Below are positions 1 to 9,500 of a stretch of DNA of 64,000 bases, piece by piece; the stretch's first letter is position 1; the number at the start of each line of letters is the position of its first letter. A program made the translations under genes and the position numbers. The DNA comes from JBMHDW01 sp049889175 (lineage in GTDB: Bacteria > Pseudomonadota > Gammaproteobacteria > Comchoanobacterales > Comchoanobacteraceae), in NCBI GenBank assembly GCA_049889175.1, contig JBMHDW010000011.1:62001-126000 (forward strand). Reading direction: 5' to 3'. The notes below the pieces were generated by a model. That model saw only the letters and a list, made by a program, of their open reading frames with translations. It was not told the origin of the DNA and did not search any database.

Positions 1-555
1 GATACTAATGACTCTTAATTTATTTAAGTTTCTGTGAAGTGATGTGAATGAGTTAGTAAAAAAGTATAAAAGCTTGATGTCTTTTGCAATGCGCTGATGA
101 ATATCAGGTCGAATGATCTTGACAACTACTTCTTGTCCATCATGAAGTGTTGCGGCATGAACTTGTGCTACAGATGCTGAAGCTAGGGGATTTATTTCAA
201 ATGTTTTATATAGCTGATTAATATTTTTTTGAAGTTCACTTTCTATGAGAACAATTGCTTTACTGCCTTCGAAAGGCGGTACATTGTCTTGTAATGATTT
301 GAGGTAATTGGTGATATTGGGCGTGAATATGTCTGGTCTTGTTGACATCATTTGTCCAAATTTAATAAATATTGGACCGAGATCAATAAGAGCAAGTAAC
401 AATCGCTCACCAAAAGGTTTTTTCAAGCGCTGCTTAGTTTTAGGGAAGATAGCGAATAATCTTGACGGGATAATCGTTTTAAAAACAAGTTCGTCAAGAC
501 CATAATAGATCACAACACTTAGGATGCGACAAAAGCGAAAAAATGATGCAATCAT
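1..555 (-). CDS. ubiB: UbiB-family atypical kinase, N-terminal part (runs off window)
   Basis: Only the first 185 residues are in the window; the gene continues past base 1. It reads from ATG at 555-553. The protein shows the UbiB/ADCK signature: the KxGQ motif (KFGQMMSTRPD, residues 65-75), the Ala-rich nucleotide loop (ASASVAQVHAA, 125-135) and a Lys in VVVKIIRP (K146) at the ATP-binding position. UbiB is an atypical kinase/ATPase needed for ubiquinone synthesis, membrane-anchored by C-terminal helices not visible here. Its start overlaps the ubiJ stop as ATGA (552-555), so translation is probably coupled. The order ubiE-ubiJ-ubiB is the usual gammaproteobacterial one and supports the call. 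Confidence 0.95.
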   Translation of the reverse strand, partial: MIASFFRFCRILSVVIYYGLDELVFKTIIPSRLFAIFPKTKQRLKKPFGERLLLALIDLGPIFIKFGQMMSTRPDIFTPNITNYLKSLQDNVPPFEGSKAIVLIESELQKNINQLYKTFEINPLASASVAQVHAATLHDGQEVVVKIIRPDIHQRIAKDIKLLYFFTNSFTSLHRNLNKLRVISI

Positions 556-1127
556 AATAATCCTTGATGCTTAATAAGTGCCTCGATTCGGTCAATACGT
601 TCCCGCAGTGTGATCACCTTATCACTAAAGTTTTTTAATGCTTGAGCAGAAGGAGTATAGTTCATCTCATTAACAATGAAATGACTGAACTGTTCCTCTA
701 AATTTGCTTTGGTTTGAGATAGCATATGATCAAGTGCTGAGACTAATCTTTGTGCTGGAAATACCATGGGTTCAGGAAGCCAGCGTTGAAGCAATACATC
801 CATCGAGAAAGAAGCTTGTTTCACTAAATTTTTAAACATAGTTACTACATGAATATCACCACTGAACGATAATTTTGCAGATTGGTCAAGTGCTAATTTA
901 AGGGCTTCGCTTGTCTTCATGGTAATAATGCAATCAGGTTCGTCAATGACTTTGTTGGCGATAATAGGATGCTGTTCTGAGAACGTTACATAACAATTAA
1001 AATGAATATCAGTCAATTTGATGTTTATGGTATGGTTTTTTAGCTCAATAAGTGTTTCTTGTGCGGGTAGCCAGTCGAGCTGTTGGATCATTAAATTTAG
1101 AGCGGTCCGGGAAAAAAGTGAAATCAT
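552..1127 (-). CDS. ubiJ: Ubiquinone biosynthesis accessory factor UbiJ (SCP2 domain)
   Basis: A 191-residue protein between ubiE and ubiB, with ATGA overlaps on both sides (1124-1127 and 552-555). The first ~110 residues look like an SCP2 sterol-carrier fold, including the stretch CIITMKTSEALKLAL and the LSFSGDIHVVTMFKNLV segment that is typical of UbiJ. The C-terminal ~50 residues, ending in DKVITLRERIDRIEALI, form a predicted coiled coil. UbiJ is thought to bind lipid intermediates and organise the soluble Ubi complex. Similarity is moderate, so synteny carries part of the assignment. Confidence 0.9.
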   Translation of the reverse strand: MISLFSRTALNLMIQQLDWLPAQETLIELKNHTINIKLTDIHFNCYVTFSEQHPIIANKVIDEPDCIITMKTSEALKLALDQSAKLSFSGDIHVVTMFKNLVKQASFSMDVLLQRWLPEPMVFPAQRLVSALDHMLSQTKANLEEQFSHFIVNEMNYTPSAQALKNFSDKVITLRERIDRIEALIKHQGLL

Positions 1128-1858
1128 TTATATCCTTGATGAATAGTGACCAATCCACTTAATAAATGATGTTCTTCTACGTGATAAAAACCAGCATTGA
1201 TCATCATTTGATTGACTTGTTGTTGATTGGGATGTTGTTCGATTGAATCGACTAAGTATTGGTAACTGTTTCGATCTTTTGTGAGGTATTCAGCTATATT
1301 TGGGATGCATTGTTGAGCATAGATAGAGTAGAGTTTATTTAATACGGAGGATTGTATTGCTGAAAACTCAAGGATGGTTAGAATACCTGAAGATTTAAGA
1401 CATCGAGCACATTCTTGGAGTGCTTTGGGTTGATCAGAAAAATTTCTAAAACCAAAACTGATCACCATGCGATGGAATTGATTGTTATCAAAAGGCAGTT
1501 CCTCACAAGACCCTTGAGTGAAATGGTGATTGAGAATACCTTCATTAATGAATCTGAGTTTGGCTTGTTCAAGCATTTCGGGCGCTAAATCTAGACTCAC
1601 AAGTGAGGCAGGTTGACATTTATTAAGAATTTCTAGTGAAAGATCACCAGTGCCACAAGCAATATCAAGAACATGATGGTGTTTTTTTATTGTGCTGAGA
1701 TCAATAGCTAATGTCTTCCAAAGGTGATGAGTGCCAAGTGTCATGGCATTATTCATCAAATCATAATATTGACTAACAGTGTTAAATAGATTTTGTATTT
1801 GAGATTGATGGACGCTGCTTGTTCTGTCCGGGGTCTTGTGTCGTGCTGTCAAATCCAT
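1124..1858 (-). CDS. ubiE: Ubiquinone/menaquinone biosynthesis C-methyltransferase UbiE
   Basis: A 244-residue class I SAM methyltransferase. Motif I is VLDIACGTGDLS (63-74); the family signatures FNTVSQYYDLMNNAMTLG (25-42) and RMVISFGFRNF are also visible. UbiE methylates C-2 of the benzoquinol ring in ubiquinone synthesis and demethylmenaquinol where menaquinone is made. The only ATG that keeps the conserved N-terminal helix is at 1858. This start lies 77 bases inside the 3' end of the upstream membrane-protein gene, an unusually long overlap. No strong ribosome binding site precedes it (only GGAC-like bases), which fits translation by coupling. The gene is the first of ubiE-ubiJ-ubiB. Confidence 0.95.
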   Translation of the reverse strand: MDLTARHKTPDRTSSVHQSQIQNLFNTVSQYYDLMNNAMTLGTHHLWKTLAIDLSTIKKHHHVLDIACGTGDLSLEILNKCQPASLVSLDLAPEMLEQAKLRFINEGILNHHFTQGSCEELPFDNNQFHRMVISFGFRNFSDQPKALQECARCLKSSGILTILEFSAIQSSVLNKLYSIYAQQCIPNIAEYLTKDRNSYQYLVDSIEQHPNQQQVNQMMINAGFYHVEEHHLLSGLVTIHQGYK

Positions 1859-3314
1859 GTTCTGTAGAGTCCGTTGAATGTAAATCGTTTGATGGAATAG
1901 GGGTTAATTCTTTTGATATAGTATCGCTAAGTAAGTCAGTTGTAAATGAAAAGACACTGAATGATCCAAGGATGCACAAAAAGAACGTCAGCGTGATGGG
2001 TTGTGGAATAGACATGATGATACTTCCAGGCATTACCGCAGTAGCATACACAGTCAGCGCATTGGTTAGGCTGGTGACCAGTGTGATCATGAGTAATGTG
2101 GCGTGAATTAGGATATGAAGCCCTTGTTTTTTATTGGGGGTAAAGTTTTCACCGGTAACAAAGGTCATTAAGGTACTTAAAATCCCAGCAATACAAGGCA
2201 ATAGCCACCCTAAAAAAGAGGTTGTGATGGTAATAGGGAGAAGAAGGTTTTGTATGGTATTAAAAGCCATAAAAGTAAAACTACCATAAAGCGTTGATGC
2301 TAAGATAAGACTACCCAGACCAATGAAGGTTGGTTGTGTTGGACGATTAGGTAACCCTTTATCTTTAAAGATATGAACAAATTTATTACGTTTTTTTAGC
2401 GCAGGCCATACAAGTGATATGACGCTACTAACGCCAGCAATATAAAAGCATGTGAGGTATAGATAGAAAAAATGAATGGGCAGATGGATTTGAGTCATTT
2501 GCAGTAGTCCAAGTGCTCCATACGTATAGCTTGGACCAATAACTAGGAATGCGAATATTGCTAAACCAAGAATTGATAGGCCATACTGGGCTGGTTGATG
2601 AATGCGTGTCAACCTTTGAATGGTATCATGGCATAGTAAGGCATATTTGGTGTCTTTATTAACGTGTGTCGTATGCTCATTTTGAAGCACGTCAATAATG
2701 TCTCCTAACGTTTTATTTTTAAAATTAAGATAATCAGTTCTGCTCGCCCTTGTGAACCATGTATTTGTCTTATTAGGTTTTAATAACCAAGCCACAGAGT
2801 CATTTTTTAAGTTGTGAAATGATTTCCCTGAAGACGTACCAATAGAGCCTTCTAAGCGTTTTTGTATCGAAATAAAGCCATTTTTAAGAAGGGTATGTTT
2901 TATGCTGGCGGTGAATCCAGGAGCCTGTTCAGCTTGCTCTAAAAGGATAATTTGGATATCTACCCATTGCTTGTCAGTTAAATCAATAGGGCTTTTGCTG
3001 TGATTTTTACGCCATTTACGCCATCTTTTCTCAGCTCTCTGTTCTAAATACTGATACTCTCGTTTATGTAGGTAATTTTTTATTTTAAAAAAGTAGAGTA
3101 TTGACCAGCCTAGTAATGATACGCTGCACATGGGGACAACCCCCACCATAAGCCATTGCCAAGAGCCAGGTAATTGCGCCATGAGAAATAACAAAGAAGG
3201 AAATGCTCCACCAGATTGTGAAATACCTATTATAAGTGCAAGTAAACCGGAAATAATCCATGTCGCCAGAGTAGGCGCTGGCAAGGTGTTGGTATGATCT
3301 TTAGCTGTTTTCAT
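1782..3314 (-). CDS. Unknown polytopic membrane protein A (510 aa)
   Basis: I do not recognise a family. Visible plan: two hydrophobic helices near residues 15-35 and 52-78, a charged soluble stretch (~80-245, with a basic KREYQYLEQRAEKRWRKWRK start), then about six helices between ~247 and 465, and a polar Ser/Thr/Pro-rich tail of ~45 residues ending in SISNTKSI. The same plan recurs in the two genes upstream (3328-5061 and 5123-6595), so the three look like diverged members of one membrane family. It follows protein B by 13 bases and overlaps ubiE by 77 bases, so it probably shares their transcript. No catalytic motif was seen. Confidence 0.85.
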   Translation of the reverse strand: MKTAKDHTNTLPAPTLATWIISGLLALIIGISQSGGAFPSLLFLMAQLPGSWQWLMVGVVPMCSVSLLGWSILYFFKIKNYLHKREYQYLEQRAEKRWRKWRKNHSKSPIDLTDKQWVDIQIILLEQAEQAPGFTASIKHTLLKNGFISIQKRLEGSIGTSSGKSFHNLKNDSVAWLLKPNKTNTWFTRASRTDYLNFKNKTLGDIIDVLQNEHTTHVNKDTKYALLCHDTIQRLTRIHQPAQYGLSILGLAIFAFLVIGPSYTYGALGLLQMTQIHLPIHFFYLYLTCFYIAGVSSVISLVWPALKKRNKFVHIFKDKGLPNRPTQPTFIGLGSLILASTLYGSFTFMAFNTIQNLLLPITITTSFLGWLLPCIAGILSTLMTFVTGENFTPNKKQGLHILIHATLLMITLVTSLTNALTVYATAVMPGSIIMSIPQPITLTFFLCILGSFSVFSFTTDLLSDTISKELTPIPSNDLHSTDSTEHGFDSTTQDPGQNKQRPSISNTKSI

Positions 3315-3327
3315 TAGGCGTAGGCGC

Positions 3328-5061
3328 TCAATTTTTTACGCTTGGATTTAAATCGAACACAAAATTCGGATTGGCAAGCTTTGCCTCACACTCATGATCA
3401 GTTTGTTTTGTCGAAACCCTGTCGAGGTCTTTGGCCTTTTCAGGAGTTTGACCGCCAGTTGTCATGTAAATAGTTTGATTGACATTTGCATCAAGTGTTT
3501 TAAAGAAGCTATTGGTTAAATAAATCAGGGGGATAGAAAATGATGCTGTGATTAAAGCCCTTGTCACTAGGCTGGCACCAAAGAGGCTAACCCATATTGA
3601 GCCATCAAATAAGGTAAATGCACTTAATGTGACTAAGTTTGCAAGAATAGCAAGGGGTCTAATGATACTTGATGGTTGCCAAGATTGCTCTTTAGGCTTG
3701 CTTGGTAAGGGTTTGTTGATTACTGATTCTGACATCATGAGAAAGACCATTGCAAATGTGACTACACCACCTAATAAACCTAGTGCTGTTGTCATTGGCG
3801 AAAGTGTTGCTAAATGGCTAGCAACATACGCGTCCAGTGTATGGAATTGAAAAATGAGTGATAGATCTGTAAATAGAACATGACCTGCAGATAGATTTGA
3901 AATAAAGTTAAAACCACAAACAGCACAAGCAAACAAGAAGGCAGATAACAATGCAATGCTGGTTTGATCTTGTATTGGTAGGCTGTGATTATTTATTTGC
4001 TCTTTACTGGGTGCGGCTTCATTATGGAAATGAATTAAATCAAACTTTTTCATGTGATACATGCGTTTTGATTGCCATTCATCGTAGGTTTTTTTGTATT
4101 CAGAGTCCTCAGAGGCGGTGCTGTTTAACCAACTATGCATTAATGTTTTAGTTGCGCTGTTTGCCATTTTCATAGTTAGTGCAAGTGCTGCAATGATGCC
4201 AGATATTGAGGCTATGAAAGTAATGTTTAGAATGGAAGCATGAGATAGTGTCATAAATTTTGCTGCAAAACCTAGTGCCCCAGACGTTAGTCCAAAGGTA
4301 TTGACCAAAAATGCATTAGTAATACCAAGAAGCAGAACAAGAAACATAATGGCCTGAGAAGTGTAAACTACAGATGTCTTGAAAACGCTACTTTCCTTTT
4401 GGCTTTTGGCTACAAAATATTGTTCCATGTATTGTACGTAAGGATTAGCTTTTGCGGCCTTTTGATAATTTTTGGTAGAAATTTTCAACTTTTGAGATGT
4501 TAAATAATTATTTAGTTTTGTTTCTAAATTATTTTTGTGAGAGTCCAAAATATTCATCTTTGTGGTATCAACCTTACTTAGCACTTGTCCACTTTGACTG
4601 ATTTGATCGAAATATTTTTTACGTTCATCAATTATGTGTAACAACGCATATGTATTGATGATATCTATTTCATCGTAATTTTTTTCCTCAGTCAACTTAC
4701 GACCATCAATTGTGTAATCACCAACAAAACTAAGTTCATTATAGTCGTTAATAATTTTCTGGTTGAGTTGCTTTTTTATGTTGTTGTTGGTAAAAAATGT
4801 ATCGATAACTCTGCTCGCTGATGAGGCATAGCTTGTGCCCCAATATAATGCACCTGCCAAAAATAAAACGGGGGAGATAATCAATGATGCCATTGCAGGA
4901 AGTTGAACACCAATAATACCCGGTATGATGTTAAAGGCTGCAAAAATTGAACCAGAAGTAGCAAACCCAACAACAAAAAACATTAGAACATAGATAATCG
5001 CTTTAAGTGGCTTGTAAGTGACGCCTGCCGGTTGAAAATCATTCTTAAAAGTTAAAGCCAT
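3328..5061 (-). CDS. Unknown polytopic membrane protein B (577 aa)
   Basis: Unrecognised. Two N-terminal membrane helices (~20-42 and 48-70), a polar domain of ~160 residues rich in Lys, Asn and Tyr (~75-235), two helices (~232-258, 275-300), a hydrophilic linker (~305-365), then about four more helices (~372-530) and a polar C-terminal tail. The topology matches proteins A and C on either side. An upstream -35/-10-like pair (TTGTGA, 17 bases, TATTGT) lies in the 61-base gap before the gene, so it might have its own promoter. The ribosome site is weak (GGGT). Function unknown; large soluble loop plus eight helices suggests a membrane scaffold or inclusion/envelope protein, but this is a guess. 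Confidence 0.85.
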   Translation of the reverse strand: MALTFKNDFQPAGVTYKPLKAIIYVLMFFVVGFATSGSIFAAFNIIPGIIGVQLPAMASLIISPVLFLAGALYWGTSYASSASRVIDTFFTNNNIKKQLNQKIINDYNELSFVGDYTIDGRKLTEEKNYDEIDIINTYALLHIIDERKKYFDQISQSGQVLSKVDTTKMNILDSHKNNLETKLNNYLTSQKLKISTKNYQKAAKANPYVQYMEQYFVAKSQKESSVFKTSVVYTSQAIMFLVLLLGITNAFLVNTFGLTSGALGFAAKFMTLSHASILNITFIASISGIIAALALTMKMANSATKTLMHSWLNSTASEDSEYKKTYDEWQSKRMYHMKKFDLIHFHNEAAPSKEQINNHSLPIQDQTSIALLSAFLFACAVCGFNFISNLSAGHVLFTDLSLIFQFHTLDAYVASHLATLSPMTTALGLLGGVVTFAMVFLMMSESVINKPLPSKPKEQSWQPSSIIRPLAILANLVTLSAFTLFDGSIWVSLFGASLVTRALITASFSIPLIYLTNSFFKTLDANVNQTIYMTTGGQTPEKAKDLDRVSTKQTDHECEAKLANPNFVFDLNPSVKN

Positions 5062-5122
5062 GGTGATACCCTACATATAAATTGATTTACAATAACATGT
5101 TCACAGCTTTGTCACAAGGAAT

Positions 5123-6595
5123 TTAACTGGTTTTTTGGAGGGTACTATCATTTATAGCATCGTAGGTTAAATGCTTTTCTAGCGATGTATGGACGGGATC
5201 ATTCTTTGCTTCTGATATAAGTCTTTCAGCGCTATGGTGGGCTTGAGGAAGTTTTTCTATTGTGGGGATAATTCTAGTTGAAAAAATTTGTGTAATGGAA
5301 AAAATCAGCAGGCTTGGAGCTATCGACAGAGAAGGATGTAAGTGTGCAAAATAAGTAATGAACGCAGAAAAAACAAATGATAAAATGCTGGGTAAAGTGT
5401 TGTTACTTTCTATTTTTAAACTTTGGTAGAGACAGATTGATAATAGCATTACAATGGCAATGATTGAGATTTGCGGAATGGTATCACCAAGTAAAATAAG
5501 CCCATGTGTCCATCCAACAGTGTCGTTATGCAAAAGATAATCTTGAATATGTGAAATGAATGGAAGTTGTTGTAACAAAGCAAGTGAGGTAAGACAGGTC
5601 ACAGTAAAGCCTAAAGCAGCTATGGGTAATTGGATGATATCAATACGATGGTCATGTTGAGGGTCTAAAATATGGTGCGTAAAATAATACAATAAAGGGG
5701 CTAATAAAATACTCGTGATTACCCTTATCGGTGCATATAGGTCTAGGATGGATAAAATACTTAAATGAAAGACATGGCTAAATGCAATTGACATGGTTTG
5801 ACTAATAATGCCTCCTATGCCCCAGGACATCACTGCTGTAATGCAAATAAATAACACCGACTTCAACCAATGCTGTTGTTTTAAAAGTAGAGATTCTCTT
5901 GGTTCATAGGTCGTTGACTGATCATAATTTTCAATAAATGACTTAGTCTCTTTGCTAATGATGTTTTCACCCAAGTCAATATGAATGTACTGTGGTTCTG
6001 TAACAATGAGACAACTATCTTTCGTTGCTGTATTGAGTTGTTGTAACAAATGATAAGCTATTTTAATCGTGGTATTTTTGGCTAACAGATTATTGATTAA
6101 TAAACTAGTTGTCATATTGCTCTTAGGCTGATTAAATGCGATCGGTATTGGTTTTAGCCACATATCAGGTCTTAGAAGCTTGTTGGTAAAAATTAAATTG
6201 TTGTAGTGATAATAATCTTGTATTTCTTGTGCGTGCTTAACGAAAATATCTTGAGTCAATTCATCAATGGTTTTGTGTAATATTTCTTTAAAAGATGTTT
6301 TTTGTTCTTCAAATGGTAAAGTGGCGATTTGAGATTGAAGTAATTGAAGTGTAGAGTAGATTTCCAATGACTCATTGGGTTCATGAAGCCATTGAAATGA
6401 TTGTTTGGTATGCTCAAGTAATCTTAATGACATCCATAGACTAAGTATAGTTAAACTAATTTCCACAGCAATGCCACTAATCGGTAGGAAAAGACAGGCA
6501 ATGCCAAGGCAGCTAAAAAAAGTAACTACCCAATAAACTATCAGAAGAAAGATATCGTGATAATGGTGGGTAATGCTTTTAAATTTTATATTCAT
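5123..6595 (-). CDS. Unknown polytopic membrane protein C (490 aa)
   Basis: Unrecognised. Two helices at ~13-35 and 38-58, a soluble stretch of ~185 residues containing mixed helix and strand-like segments (for example DSCLIVTEPQYIHIDLGENI), and about six helices between ~248 and 440, followed by a polar tail. Plan and length match proteins A and B. Its ATG overlaps the ileS stop as ATGA (6592-6595), so it is likely translated by coupling to a housekeeping gene. That makes steady expression likely. Sequence identity to A and B is not obvious by eye; the relationship rests on order, topology and adjacency. Confidence 0.85.
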   Translation of the reverse strand: MNIKFKSITHHYHDIFLLIVYWVVTFFSCLGIACLFLPISGIAVEISLTILSLWMSLRLLEHTKQSFQWLHEPNESLEIYSTLQLLQSQIATLPFEEQKTSFKEILHKTIDELTQDIFVKHAQEIQDYYHYNNLIFTNKLLRPDMWLKPIPIAFNQPKSNMTTSLLINNLLAKNTTIKIAYHLLQQLNTATKDSCLIVTEPQYIHIDLGENIISKETKSFIENYDQSTTYEPRESLLLKQQHWLKSVLFICITAVMSWGIGGIISQTMSIAFSHVFHLSILSILDLYAPIRVITSILLAPLLYYFTHHILDPQHDHRIDIIQLPIAALGFTVTCLTSLALLQQLPFISHIQDYLLHNDTVGWTHGLILLGDTIPQISIIAIVMLLSICLYQSLKIESNNTLPSILSFVFSAFITYFAHLHPSLSIAPSLLIFSITQIFSTRIIPTIEKLPQAHHSAERLISEAKNDPVHTSLEKHLTYDAINDSTLQKTS

Positions 6596-9500
6596 GTTGT
6601 TGTTTTCTTTTTGTTGTTGACTTGAATAGATAAGTGGAACAGGGCATCTTCTATATTGTCACTGATGCCATTTGGGTGGGGTTTATCCACCAAATTAAGA
6701 TGGCGAGTGAGTGTTTCATGCTTGATGTATTGAGCATGGTGTTTGATAACGACCTCTAGTTCTGGTGTTGTATGAATTTCAATGTCAATTCTATCCGAGA
6801 CATTGAGATTTAAATTTTTACGAAGTTTTTGAATTCGATTAACCACTTCCCTTGCAAGGCCTTCATTGATTAAGTTTTGATCAAGTGAGGTATTAAGGTT
6901 GATAGCAATGGATGATGAACACATGGTTTGTTGGTCATTAATGGCAACTCTTTTTACAAGGATATCCTCTAAATTAAAGGATTCCTCATCAATGGTAAGT
7001 GTTTTTTGATCCTCTAATTCATGCAGTTGGCTATTGGACAGTTGGTTAATTTTATTTCGATATTGTCCATAAAGTTTACCAAGTCGCTTGCCTAGCACTG
7101 GTGCATTTGGCATGGCTTTGAGTGTGACAAAATCTGGTTCATTGGTTTTATAAAGAACTTGCTTCACATTGGATGCAGCCTGAATATAGGGCTCTAATGT
7201 CTTTAAATTATCTAGAATAACTTGATTCGTGTGAATAAGTGTTAATTCAGATAGAGGGATTTTAGTCTTAATACGATGCTTCGCACGTAATTGTCTTACC
7301 ATTTCCAAAACTTCTTCTAATTGAGAGACTGCCTCTTCGAGATAAGGTTGCCTCAACGATTCATTGACGCTTGGGAAGCGCGTTAGGTGAACGCTTTGAG
7401 GATGGTTTGTTTGATCAAATTCGGTGAGTTGTTTGAAAATAAATTCGGCTAAAAAGGGAGTGAATGGTGCCATGCATTGAGTATAAGCCATCAACACATG
7501 GTGTAGCGTTTCATAAGCACTTTTTTTATCATTATCCATTTCTTCTTTCCAAAATCGATCTCGATTCAGGCGAATGTAAACATTCGTCAATTCATCTAAG
7601 AAAGCCAGAAGTTCAGGGACAATATTGTAGAGTTTATAAGCTGACATTTGTTGATGTAATTGTGCCTTTAAACTTTCTAAGCGTGATATGACCCATGCAT
7701 CAAGTGTATTGGTTGTTGGTGTCAATTCAATGGGCTTGCTCCATTGATCAGCTTTTGCATATGTTTGTAAGAATTTAAACGCATGATACCAAGGTAATAA
7801 GGTTTTTCTGACCATATCTTTAACACCAGCATCATCGAATCTTTGTTCTTCGGCTTTAACTAAGCCGGAGTTAATTAAGTATAATCTTAAGGCATCAGCG
7901 CCATATTCGCTCATCAAGGTATCTGGAGCGGTGTAATTTTTCAGTCTTTTTGACATTTTTTTGCCGTCTTTGGCTAGTACGATGCCATTGACAATAACAT
8001 TTTCAAAAGGAGGCTGATCAAAGATAGCGCTGGATAAAACCATTAATGAATAAAACCAACCACGGGTTTGGTCAACGCCTTCAGCAATAAATTTTGCTGG
8101 AAAACCTTTGGCAAAGAGATTCTTTTGTTCAAATGGATAATGAAGCTGTGCAACAGGCATACTTCCAGATTCAAACCAGCAGTCTAAAACATCATCAATT
8201 CTTCGGTATGTGCCTGGTTCATTGGGTTTAGTGAATGTAAGGTGATCAATATGCTCTCTGTGTAAATCAGTTAATTGTGTTTGACATAATGATTCTAATT
8301 CTGAGGCTGAACCAATACAATGGGTGCTGCCTGTTGTATCATTGATCCAAACTGGTATAGGCGTTCCCCAAACCCTATTTCGTGAGATTGCCCAGTCTTT
8401 AGCATTGGCAAGCCATTGACCAAAGCGACCCTCTTTAATATGCTCGGGTACCCAATTGGTTTTTAGGTTATTAGCCAGCATTTTATCCTTTATCTTTGTT
8501 ACTTCAACATACCATGCAGGCACAGCTCGATATAATAGGGGCGTGTCTGATCTTGGGCACATTGGATAGGCGTGAACAATAGTTTCATGTTTTAAAATAA
8601 CATTTTGAGATTTTAGGTGCTGAATAATAGGTGTGTCTGCATCTTTGACGTATATGCCTGAAAACGAACCGGCAATTTCAGTGAAGTGTCCAGAGTCGGT
8701 AATTGGACAAGGGAGTGCTTTGATATTATTTTCTTGGCAAATGCGGTGATCATCTTCCCCAAAAGCAGGAGCTGCATGGACAAGACCTGTTCCTTGATCT
8801 AAGGTAATAAAATCGCCAGCAAGAATGCAAAAACCACCTTCATTTTGTAAATCGGCAAAATAGGGAAATATTGGTTCGTAGGAACATCCTACAAGTTCGG
8901 CACCTGAAACTGTTTTTATGATAGAGTACTCAAAATCTTTTAAGCATGATTCTACTCGATCTTCAGCAAAATACATAGGGCGTTCAAATCCATGAATTTT
9001 TACCAAGGCATAGCTTATGTTTGGGGCAACACAAACGGCTAAGTTCGCTGGTAAAGTCCATGGTGTTGTTGTCCAAATAACAAGATCGCCCTCAAGATTG
9101 GGTGCTTTTATAATGGTATAAATAGCAGGGTCTTGAGTATCTTGATAATTGCTGCCGGCTTCAAAGTTTGCAATAGGCGTTTGTAGGGCTGTTGAAAAGG
9201 GCATTACTTTGGTGCCTTGATAGACTAAGTCTTTTTTCCAAAGCTGTTGAAAAACCCACCAAACAGATTCCATAAAATCTTTGTCCATGGTTTTATAATC
9301 ATTTTCAAAATCAACCCATCTACCAAGTCGTTGAATGGTGCTTTTCCAAGCATCTCGGTAACGCATGACAATGTCGCGACAAGCCTGATTATAACCAGCA
9401 AGGCCAAGCTTTTGATAAGCTTCATCAGCAGGCATATTGAGCGATTTATTGATTTCATGCTCAATGGGTAATCCATGACAATCCCAGCCAAATCTTCTGA

